Assembly (NCBI GenBank): GCA_005798775.1
Contig: SYIM01000115.1
Span: 1-42,452 of the forward strand
DNA: 42,452 nt
Direction of reading: 5' to 3'
Source: Burkholderiales bacterium
Lineage (GTDB): Bacteria > Pseudomonadota > Gammaproteobacteria > Burkholderiales > Burkholderiaceae_E
Positions 35,241-42,452 of the stretch are shown here, in pieces. The notes beneath the pieces were generated by a model that had not been told where the DNA came from, did no database searches, and worked only from the letters and a program-made list of their open reading frames with translations. Position 1 is the first letter of the stretch, and every line of letters starts with the position of its first letter. The position numbers were made by a program, and so were the translations under genes.

Positions 35241-36098
35241 TCAGGCCTTGCCCGGGCGAAGCAGTAATACCGCAATCAGTAGCGAGAACGAGACCAATGG
35301 CGCCCACGCTGGGGCGGTGACAGCCATGGTGGCTGCTTCTGACAGACCGATTACGATTCCGGCCACCAGTGGACCCAGCGGGTTACCCAGGCCGCCTATC
35401 ATCACTGCGGAAAACACTACGCCTACCCAGGCGTAGATCTGCGAGGGGGCTAGCGTGAAACTCAGTGCGAGGCAAGCCCCTGCCACGCCAGCAAAGGCAG
35501 AAGCCGCGCCCGATAACACCAGCGCCAGCATCGGCTCATTGATGCCGAAGGCAGCAGCCATGCGCGGGTTTTCGGACATGGCCCGCATGGCTTTCCCAAG
35601 TGCGGTGTAACGCAGGAGCCCCCAGGTTGCGAGAGACAGCGCAACCGCGATCAGCAGCGTCATGAGTTCAGGTAGCGGGAAAAACAGCTGGCCGACCTGA
35701 AACTTGATATCGCTGTATGCAGACTCGAGCTTGCGATAGTCGGCCGACCAGATCCACTGGATCACACTTTCGATGATGACGGTGAGACCGAAGGTCACCA
35801 GGAGCGAATTGAACGGCGTGACCTTGAACCGTGCAAACACCCAGTGCATCGCCATCCCGATCAAGAAGAAGCCGGGCACGATGATGATCATGGTGAGAAA
35901 CGGATCCAGCTTGAAATCCTCGGACAGCTGATAGGTGAGGTAAGCGCCCAGAAAGGCGAGGGCAAAGTGCGCCAGATTGATCTGGCGCAGCATTCCCCAG
36001 GACAGGCTCAAACCAAGTCCGAGCAGGCCGTAGAGGCCCCCTATGAACAGCCCGGACAGCAGGGACTGTCCGAGCAGTTCGAGGCTGGGCATGTGCAT
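35241..36098 (-). CDS. livH: Branched-chain amino acid-type ABC permease LivH
   Basis: LLSGLFIGGLYGLLGLGLSLSWGMLRQINLAHFALAFLGAYLTYQL...NSLLVTFGLTVIIESVIQWIWSADYRK. Confidence 0.95.
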   Translation of the reverse strand: MHMPSLELLGQSLLSGLFIGGLYGLLGLGLSLSWGMLRQINLAHFALAFLGAYLTYQLSEDFKLDPFLTMIIIVPGFFLIGMAMHWVFARFKVTPFNSLLVTFGLTVIIESVIQWIWSADYRKLESAYSDIKFQVGQLFFPLPELMTLLIAVALSLATWGLLRYTALGKAMRAMSENPRMAAAFGINEPMLALVLSGAASAFAGVAGACLALSFTLAPSQIYAWVGVVFSAVMIGGLGNPLGPLVAGIVIGLSEAATMAVTAPAWAPLVSFSLLIAVLLLRPGKA

Positions 36099-36101
36099 CG
36101 C

Positions 36102-37319
36102 TCAGGGTGTCCTGAGCGTGGTGCCTGGCTTGGCAAAGGGTCTGGGCCAGACAACCACCCACTCTCCGTTCTGAACCTGCTTGAGCTTGGTGAGATCGTC
36201 TCCGTAATTGTTGACCCCATCAAAACGCATGGCGCCCTGAATGGTATTGACCGTGTTCTTCTTGAGCCATGCGGAAAGGGTCTTGTCATCCAGTGACTTG
36301 GTGGCGTTGACAGCGGTCTCAAACACCTGCCATGCGGAGTAGGACGCCGCTGCCTGCGTGTCGACCGATGTGTCCGGGAGCGATGCCTTGGCGGCCCGCT
36401 CGTTGAAGACCTTCGAAAATTCGACTGCCCCGGTGTTCTTCATCATGGGCTCGTGTTGCTCGAAGATGGTCATTGCAAGCCCAAGGTTGCCGTCGGGCGA
36501 CTTGATCATCGGACCCGGGGACGGCAGAAAATGGAACATGGTGGGCGGCGAGTAATCGATCTTCTTCATGGCGTCGAGCAAAAGCATGCCTTCCAGTGCG
36601 ATGACACCGCCCCAGATAAAGTCTGGGCGTGCGGCTTTCAGCCGGCTGGCAATTGCGCCGAAGTCGCGGTTACCGAACTCCCACTCCAGCCACAACACCT
36701 CCTGAAGCCCCCGTTTCTTCGCGACGTCGCGCGCGCCGACCGACATGAAATGCACTGACGGAAACTTGGAGGTGACGATCGCAATCGTCTTCGGAGCCTT
36801 GGGGCCAGCGGCTAGCGCATCAAGCACCATGGTCGGGCCCGAACTTTCCGGCGTTGGGCCGGTTGCCCAGGTTGGGAAGTGCATGTCGTACTTGGCAAGG
36901 CTGGGGATGCCAAAGGTGTGATGAACCAGAATTTTTCCGTATCGCTGGGCAACCCCCATGGCCGACAAAATGTTGGCTGTCGCATAGGGGCCAATCAGCA
37001 AATCAACCTTGTCGACCGTCACGAGTTGCTCGTAAAGCGTGCGGGCGAGATCGGGCTTCGACTGATCATCTTTCAGCACCCATTCGACCGGGCGCCCCAG
37101 AAGTCCGCCGCGCTTGTTGAGCTGCTCGACATAAATTTCGCCGGTGAGTTTGTGAATCATGGCGGTTGCCGATAATGGGCCGGTGAGGGCGAGCGTGCCC
37201 CCCACGCGCACTGGCGCGCCAGACTGGGCCAGCGCGCTGTCCGCGAACGGCATGGATAACAACGGTGCGCCAGCGGCGGCGAGAAGTGGTTTTAGCGCTT
37301 CTCTACGGTTCGTTTTCAT
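36102..37319 (-). CDS. Liv-type ABC transporter substrate-binding protein
   Basis: MKTNRREALKPLLAAAGAPLLSMPFADSALAQSGAPVRVGGTLALTGPLSATAMIHKLTGEIYVEQLNKRGGLLGRPVEWVLKDDQSKPDLART; Tat-like N-terminus and Peripla_BP_6-type fold. Confidence 0.94.
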   Translation of the reverse strand: MKTNRREALKPLLAAAGAPLLSMPFADSALAQSGAPVRVGGTLALTGPLSATAMIHKLTGEIYVEQLNKRGGLLGRPVEWVLKDDQSKPDLARTLYEQLVTVDKVDLLIGPYATANILSAMGVAQRYGKILVHHTFGIPSLAKYDMHFPTWATGPTPESSGPTMVLDALAAGPKAPKTIAIVTSKFPSVHFMSVGARDVAKKRGLQEVLWLEWEFGNRDFGAIASRLKAARPDFIWGGVIALEGMLLLDAMKKIDYSPPTMFHFLPSPGPMIKSPDGNLGLAMTIFEQHEPMMKNTGAVEFSKVFNERAAKASLPDTSVDTQAAASYSAWQVFETAVNATKSLDDKTLSAWLKKNTVNTIQGAMRFDGVNNYGDDLTKLKQVQNGEWVVVWPRPFAKPGTTLRTP

Positions 37320-37380
37320 GGCTCCTCCTGTGGTGATTAAACGGGTCTGGCAGTACGCCGCTTGCGCAGCGAACGGTTGT

Positions 37381-38748
37381 TCAGTGTGCAGCAGTCTGCA
37401 GCCTGGCCTCAAGCTCACGCATGATGCGCTGCCCCGAGACCGCCAGCTGGTGCTGGCGATCGGCTAGCGCACTGAATGCCATCCGCCCATCTCGCTTGAG
37501 GAAATCGCCTGCGATCATGACCGAATCGATGTTGGCGAGGCTCGCCTGGGTGACCAGCGTGGCGACCGGGTCGTGCATGGGCTGCATATTGAGATCAGTC
37601 GCCCGGACCATGATGAGATCGGCCTGCTTTCCGGGGGTGAGCGATCCGATCTGGTTTTGCATCTTGAGCATGCGGGCGCCTTCGACCGTGATCCAGCTCA
37701 GCGCTTCGCGCGCCGTAATCGTACCGGTGTCGGGCAGCTTTCCATCGCGAGACTTCGCACGCGCATTATCAAAAGCCTTCTGTGATGCGAGAGCCATGCG
37801 TGCAACGGTGAACATATCGCCGCTGATGCAGGACTCAAGATCGACCCCGAGCGAGGGCTGGACGCCCAGATCGCGCAGCCGCCCCGTGATCGCAAACCCA
37901 TGGCCCTGAAACATTTCAGTTTCCGGCGTAAGCGAGAAGCTAACCCCACAGTCCAGCATGAACTTGAGTTGCGCGTCGCTCAGGTCATTACCGTGAACGA
38001 TATTGTTGTTGTCCCCCAGAAGGCCCGCCTGCCCCAGGCGGTCCCAGCCGTCGGGCACGCGCGCGGCAGCGCCCGCGCAATGCATGCTGGCGATGAGACC
38101 CAGCTCGCGCGCGAGCTGAAAATCGTCTACCGCGACGTCGTAGGTGGAGTAGTGTGGTCCGAGAATTGCAAGACCGAGTGTCATCAGCTGATCGCGCGAG
38201 CTGAAGCGCGTTTTTAGCAGCCGCTCCACTTCGCTTCGGGGGTGTGGCACTTCCCAGAATGGTTTCTGGCCAGGCTTGGGGTCAGGTTTGGGCGAGCCGT
38301 GGAAAAACACAGCGCGGATCTGCGACTCGGCCAAGCCGTCAATCGCTGCATCGGTATGGGCAGGCGTGGGATTGTTGTGGCACCAGTCCGCGAGGGTGGT
38401 GGTGCCGCAGTTGATCTGGTTTAAGGCGCCAACCAGGTTGGCGATGCGGATGTCCTCGGGAGAAAACAACGTGGCAAGACCCGCGTGCATCTTCTTGAAA
38501 TATTCGAGGATGGTCCAGTTGGCTGCCACGCCTCGGAGCCCGGTCTGCCAAGTGTGCATGTGCGCGTTGACGAGTCCTGGCGCCACGATCATGCCGGTTG
38601 CGTTGACCAGCTGGGCCCCGGGCGCCGACAAGCTGCGCCCGACTGCCACGATCCGGTTGCCTTCAACCAGAACGTCTCCGTGTGAGAGATCTCCAAGCGT
38701 GGCATCCATCGTGACCACCACGCCACCTTGAATCAGGGTCTTCTTCAT
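37381..38748 (-). CDS. Amidohydrolase family protein (ATZ/TRZ / cytosine deaminase-like)
   Basis: MKKTLIQGGVVVTMDATLGDLSHGDVLVEGNRIVAVGR...GMIVAPGLVNAHMHTWQTGLRG...GSLTPGKQADLIMVRATDLNMQPMHDPVATLV. Confidence 0.92.
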   Translation of the reverse strand: MKKTLIQGGVVVTMDATLGDLSHGDVLVEGNRIVAVGRSLSAPGAQLVNATGMIVAPGLVNAHMHTWQTGLRGVAANWTILEYFKKMHAGLATLFSPEDIRIANLVGALNQINCGTTTLADWCHNNPTPAHTDAAIDGLAESQIRAVFFHGSPKPDPKPGQKPFWEVPHPRSEVERLLKTRFSSRDQLMTLGLAILGPHYSTYDVAVDDFQLARELGLIASMHCAGAAARVPDGWDRLGQAGLLGDNNNIVHGNDLSDAQLKFMLDCGVSFSLTPETEMFQGHGFAITGRLRDLGVQPSLGVDLESCISGDMFTVARMALASQKAFDNARAKSRDGKLPDTGTITAREALSWITVEGARMLKMQNQIGSLTPGKQADLIMVRATDLNMQPMHDPVATLVTQASLANIDSVMIAGDFLKRDGRMAFSALADRQHQLAVSGQRIMRELEARLQTAAH

Positions 38749-38883
38749 ATTCGGCTCACAGGGAACGATCCGAGAAGGATATTGGCGCAATTTGCGACAA
38801 GCAACAAGAACGACTGGAAAAATCCACGGGATTGACAGGTCGCCCCCCGATTGCCTGGCGCATGGCATTGCACAAAAGCGCGC

Positions 38884-40062
38884 TCAGCCATCGATGAGGC
38901 CGCGCTCGCACAGCCAGTCGGTCGTGAGCGATACCGCTTCTCGCATCAGATCGGGCTGTCCTACGAAATAGTGCGTGGCCCCATGAATAGCCTGCATAGT
39001 TTTGTCCGCGCTCGCGACCGCGCGGTAGATCTGCCCGGTATGCGTTTGCGGCACGGCATCATCAGCCGAGTGCTCGATGGCTAAAAAGGGCACGTGGATA
39101 CCCTGAGCACTTCGCACTCCGTCCGCGTTGCTGTCATCGATCGACCACTGCGATAGCCACGAGCGCAGCGTCGAGAATCGCGCAAGTCCCACCGGCCCGT
39201 TGTTGGCCACCTCTGGCACCCCCATGAAACAGGTTCCTATCGGCCGGTCATTCGGTTCGAGGCTACCGTCGAGAAAGCGCGGATCGGCCATGGTTCGATG
39301 CGTGACGAACCCCCGCTCCAGCTCCCGGCCGCCGCTGCGCTTGAGATGATGCAGTGTGTCCCGCACCCAGGCGGTGCGGCGACGAGCGCGCGCGCGTTGC
39401 GCTGTGCGGAACTTTACGAGCCATTCACCAGGGTAGGGAGGATTTCTGTCCGGGTGATAAAGGTCAAGCTCGGGGTCTCGATGATCAGGATCGTTTTCGT
39501 CGAGCACGCTGGGGTCGATCCACTCGGAGAAGGTATGGGCGCGAGACATGTGTGCAGCCTGAAACATGACCGCATCAGCAGGAATCAGTCCGGCAGTCAT
39601 GATCGAGCAGGGATCACCCGCGGGCGTGTGCGAAATGGTGGGGCGCTCTGCCTGCGACTGATAGAAAAGCGCGAGGGATCCGCCGCCCGACCAGCCAGCC
39701 AGCACCACTTTTTCGTACCGCCAGACCTCGCGTGCATGGCGGATGTAGGCACCCAGATCGACAATCACGTTTTCCATGATCAGTGCGCTGTCGTTGCGGG
39801 CGTAGCGGCTGCCCGCGCACAGCACATGCTGGCCGCTTTCAGCCATGGCGCGCGGCATTGGGAGTAACTGCAGCGTGCTGGCCGGGTGCATGTAGATGAT
39901 CAGGGTTCGCGAAGGGACACCCTCAGGAACGTAGCGAATTCCCTCAAGGTGTACGGTTCCCACCGAGCCCGAAAATCCGTAAACCGATTTGAAGCTAGAT
40001 TGCTCGGCAAACTGGACGTGGACCCATTCCGAGTGGACGCGATGCGCGGCTGCTGCATTCAA
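38884..40062 (-). CDS. Alpha/beta hydrolase
   Basis: TLIIYMHPASTLQLLPMP...YEKVVLAGWSGGGSLALFYQ (nucleophile elbow GWSGGG)...PFLAIEHSADDAVPQTH...GATHYFVGQP. Confidence 0.88.
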   Translation of the reverse strand: MNAAAAHRVHSEWVHVQFAEQSSFKSVYGFSGSVGTVHLEGIRYVPEGVPSRTLIIYMHPASTLQLLPMPRAMAESGQHVLCAGSRYARNDSALIMENVIVDLGAYIRHAREVWRYEKVVLAGWSGGGSLALFYQSQAERPTISHTPAGDPCSIMTAGLIPADAVMFQAAHMSRAHTFSEWIDPSVLDENDPDHRDPELDLYHPDRNPPYPGEWLVKFRTAQRARARRRTAWVRDTLHHLKRSGGRELERGFVTHRTMADPRFLDGSLEPNDRPIGTCFMGVPEVANNGPVGLARFSTLRSWLSQWSIDDSNADGVRSAQGIHVPFLAIEHSADDAVPQTHTGQIYRAVASADKTMQAIHGATHYFVGQPDLMREAVSLTTDWLCERGLIDG

Positions 40063-40102
40063 GGCGGGCGCTCCGTTGAAGAAAGGCTGAAAGCGGATGA
40101 GG

Positions 40103-40627
40103 CTAATGCGACGCCAATCGTTGCTGCTTTTCCTGGGTCCAGCTGTCGCACAGATTACGTGCCCCGGCGCGATAGCCGTTCAACATGCTTTCAGACGCAA
40201 TTTCAGCAGTAAGCTCGAGCCGGATACCGTTTGGATCAAAAAAGTAGATGGAATGCACATAGCCGTCGTGGTCTACCGGGCCCAGCACAGAAATCCCCGC
40301 ACTGATCAGGCGCTTGCGGGCGGCCTCGAGGGCCACAAGCGAATCGACCCGAAGCGCAAGGTGATTGACCCAGGAAGGCGTATTGGGTGATGGCGCTGCT
40401 GTTTGACCATCCCCCAGGTCGAAGAATGCGATGCAGCTGCCGTCGTGCAACTGAAAAAACAGGTGCAGATGTGGGTTTTCGTCGCCGGTACTGGGAACCC
40501 GCTCATTTCGAATCGCGTGGACCAGAGGCAAACCGAGCAGATCTTCGTAGAAGCGTCGGGTTTCTTCGGCATCCCGGCAACGCCACGCAAAATGATGCAG
40601 CTGACGGATCGGTACGAATTCAGACAT
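40103..40627 (-). CDS. VOC-family (glyoxalase/dioxygenase-fold) protein
   Basis: VPIRQLHHFAWRCRDAEETRRFYEDLLGLPLVHAIR...VNHLALRVDSLVALEAARKRLISAGISVLGPVDHDGYVHSIYFFDPNGIRLELTAE. Confidence 0.92.
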   Translation of the reverse strand: MSEFVPIRQLHHFAWRCRDAEETRRFYEDLLGLPLVHAIRNERVPSTGDENPHLHLFFQLHDGSCIAFFDLGDGQTAAPSPNTPSWVNHLALRVDSLVALEAARKRLISAGISVLGPVDHDGYVHSIYFFDPNGIRLELTAEIASESMLNGYRAGARNLCDSWTQEKQQRLASH

Positions 40628-40651
40628 GGCGGCCTCCTGAGATTAGTCCTG

Positions 40652-40975
40652 TCACCGCGACAGATCGAGTTGAAGGGTGGACAGGCCGGTCCTCGCGGCA
40701 GGTGCGGCATACGACCCTTCCAGCACACGTCGTCCCTCTGTGAGCGCGTAGGCGCGTGCAGTAAAAGACAGTGCGATCTTGAGCTTCTGCTCCGCGAGCA
40801 GTGTCGTCAAGCGCTTTTGCTTCAGCGCATCAAGCGCAGAGCCGATTATCCGGATCACTCCTGCGATTCGGCGGCCGAAACCGAGTATGACGACCCGATC
40901 GGCGAGCGACATGAGAAATGGCACGTCAAATTCAATCAGATAACGGCGACGATCCGTGAGGTGATCGCGCGAATG
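40652..40975 (-). pseudogene. Chimeric remnant of Liv-type ABC ATPase genes (3' livG fragment joined to 3' livF fragment)
   Basis: Reverse-strand frame reads YLIEFDVPFLMSLADRVVILGFGRRIAGV (LivG C-terminal region) followed in frame by SALDALKQKRLTTLLAEQKLKIALSFTARAYALTEGRRVLEGS (LivF C-terminal region). No Walker A or signature motif. Confidence 0.8.
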
Positions 40976-41030
40976 ACCTCGCCTGGCCGCGCGCGCTGTT
41001 CTTGACGACCACGCGCACGCTGCCGAAAAC

Positions 41031-41591
41031 TCAGCTCTTGGGGCTAAGCTGGCGGATCCAGTTGCGCAACGCAAGCATCTGTTCAGCGATGATCTTGCGA
41101 GTGGCCTCATCCGTCAACTCTCCCTGCTCGTTGAACCGGGTGTGACATGCGCCAATGAACACCTCAGGCTTTGTTAGAACATTTGCCTCCAGGCCGCCAA
41201 TGATCTTGCGAAGGTCATACTGGCTGCGGGCTCCGCCGAGTGGGCCCATGGTGGCTGACAGGATGGCCGTTGGCTTGCCCTTAAAAGGCTGTGGGCTCAG
41301 ACGCGAAAGCCAGTCGATTGCGTTTTTCAGCACACCGCTCACGGAAAAATTGTATTCGGGGCTCGCAATGAGCAGGCCGTCGGCCTGAGCGATTTCGGTG
41401 CCCAGCGCCTGCACGCTCGCCGGAAATCCCTTGGCCTGCAGGTCGCCGTTGTAGAGCGGCACGGCTGAATAATCAACGACGTGGATGGAGAGGCCGTCGG
41501 GGGCGAGCGCCGCCGCCGCCTGAAGCGCAGCGTTGTTATAGCTTTTCGCTCTGAAGCTTCCGGACAGCGCGACTACTTTCAGTGAGCTCAT
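41031..41591 (-). CDS. NADPH-dependent FMN reductase family protein
   Basis: SLKVVALSGSFRAKSYNNAALQAAAALAPDGLSIHVVDYSAVPLYNGDL...GLLIASPEYNFSVSGVLKNAIDWLSR; flavodoxin-like fold motifs. Confidence 0.93.
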   Translation of the reverse strand: MSSLKVVALSGSFRAKSYNNAALQAAAALAPDGLSIHVVDYSAVPLYNGDLQAKGFPASVQALGTEIAQADGLLIASPEYNFSVSGVLKNAIDWLSRLSPQPFKGKPTAILSATMGPLGGARSQYDLRKIIGGLEANVLTKPEVFIGACHTRFNEQGELTDEATRKIIAEQMLALRNWIRQLSPKS

Positions 41592-41731
41592 GATGAATCC
41601 GTGTTTGAGAGATGAGGTGAGAACGATGAAACCGGCGTGTCGCCTGAACCAGCGCCGATCGCATCCGGAGTGGAGCGTGTCGCGATGATAGCCTTAAGCA
41701 CGACCAGTACCGGAACGGGCTGGAGCAGCGC

Positions 41732-41766
41732 CGAGATTGACACGAATCTCGCCGCGCCTCTAGGCT
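41732..41766 (+). promoter_or_regulatory. Candidate promoter with embedded inverted repeat upstream of the last Bug gene
   Basis: CGAGATT-GACACG-AATCTCG (41732-41751); TTGACA at 41737-41742; TAGGCT at 41761-41766 (18-bp spacer); ATG at 41795. Confidence 0.5.
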
Positions 41767-41794
41767 GGACCCGTTCAATTACTGAAAGCATTCC

Positions 41795-42452
41795 ATGAAC
41801 CGCAGACACCTGATCCAGACGCTACCGCTGCTCGCGCTGCCCGGCATACTCTCCGCCCAGCCTGCGTGGCCAGACCGGCCGATTCGGCTCGTAGTGCCTT
41901 ACCCGCCGGGTGCATCAACCGATGCATTGGGGCGTATGGTCGCGAAAAAGGTCTCGGCCGCGATCGGTCAGCCGGTTGTGGTGGAGAATCGCGCCGAGGC
42001 AAGCGGCATTATTGGCACTGAGCATGTGGCGCGCGCTGCCCCCGATGGCTACACCTTCTTGCTCGGCACCGACTCCATGCATGCCTCAAGCATGCACATG
42101 ACCGTAACGCCAAGTTATCACCCGATTCGCGACTTCACTCCGCTCACCCTTGCGGCGGCCAACCCGATCGTGCTGGTCACCCATCCTGGGGTTCCGGCGC
42201 GTACGCTGCCTGAGCTGGTTGAATGGCTGCGCCGAAATCCGGACAAGGGTGGCTTCGGAAGCTCGGGCGCAGGTTCGCCGCATCATTTGTCGGGTGAATT
42301 GCTTCGTGAACGCTCGGGCGCCTCCTTTGTTCACGTTCCCTACAAGGGTGGCGCGCCAGCCATTACAGACCTCATCGGGGGACAGATCTCCATGGTGTTT
42401 GCCAGCGCAATCACCATTTTTCCGCATGTTCAGTCTGGCCGCCTGCGCGCAA
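41795..42452 (+). CDS. Bug/TctC-family substrate-binding protein (truncated by the window end)
   Basis: MNRRHLIQTLPLLALPGILSAQPAWPDRPIRLVVPYPPGASTDALGRMVAKKVSAAIGQPVVVENRAEASGIIGTEHVARAAPDGYTFLLG...FVHVPYKGGAPAITDLIGGQISMVFA, frame still open at 42452. Not in the ORF track. Confidence 0.94.
   Translation, partial: MNRRHLIQTLPLLALPGILSAQPAWPDRPIRLVVPYPPGASTDALGRMVAKKVSAAIGQPVVVENRAEASGIIGTEHVARAAPDGYTFLLGTDSMHASSMHMTVTPSYHPIRDFTPLTLAAANPIVLVTHPGVPARTLPELVEWLRRNPDKGGFGSSGAGSPHHLSGELLRERSGASFVHVPYKGGAPAITDLIGGQISMVFASAITIFPHVQSGRLRA

Noticed and set aside
1-42452. CRISPR arrays, tRNA/rRNA genes, IS elements or prophage genes
   Set aside because: No periodic repeat-spacer pattern, transposase/integrase-like ORF or tRNA/rRNA-like sequence was noticed by eye; no tool search was possible.

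Overview
This 42,452-bp high-GC window looks like a chromosomal catabolism/transport region of a betaproteobacterium, probably Alcaligenaceae/Burkholderiales-like (inferred from the abundance of Bug-type binding proteins). It encodes: the 5' end of an RND efflux pump plus its adaptor; a beta-carbonic anhydrase; six intact or window-truncated Bug/TctC-type solute-binding proteins (SBPs) plus one Bug pseudogene; two family III CoA-transferases; an acrylyl-CoA reductase-like MDR; an enoyl-CoA hydratase; a fused TRAP-TAXI system; a MmgE/PrpD protein; DgoK; a Cys-type sulfatase; an M24 peptidase; a divergent Dpp-like ABC transporter with fused ATPases; an SDR; a DctPQM TRAP transporter; a MetE-C-like methyltransferase; a Liv-type ABC transporter with a fused LivM-LivG; an amidohydrolase; an alpha/beta hydrolase; a VOC protein; and an FMN reductase. 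I found no tRNA, rRNA, CRISPR array, IS element or recognisable transcription-factor gene. The most unusual items are: (1) a panC-like ORF that keeps both PanC termini but lacks two internal segments in frame; (2) a chimeric remnant joining the 3' part of livG to the 3' part of livF; (3) a Bug pseudogene with a stop in its signal peptide; (4) a ModA-like binding protein with no visible signal peptide; (5) an unrecognised small protein translationally coupled to a Bug gene; (6) a hairpin/T-tract between dctP and dctQ; (7) an inverted repeat overlapping a perfect -35 element upstream of the last Bug gene. I did not recognise a clearly new multi-gene system.
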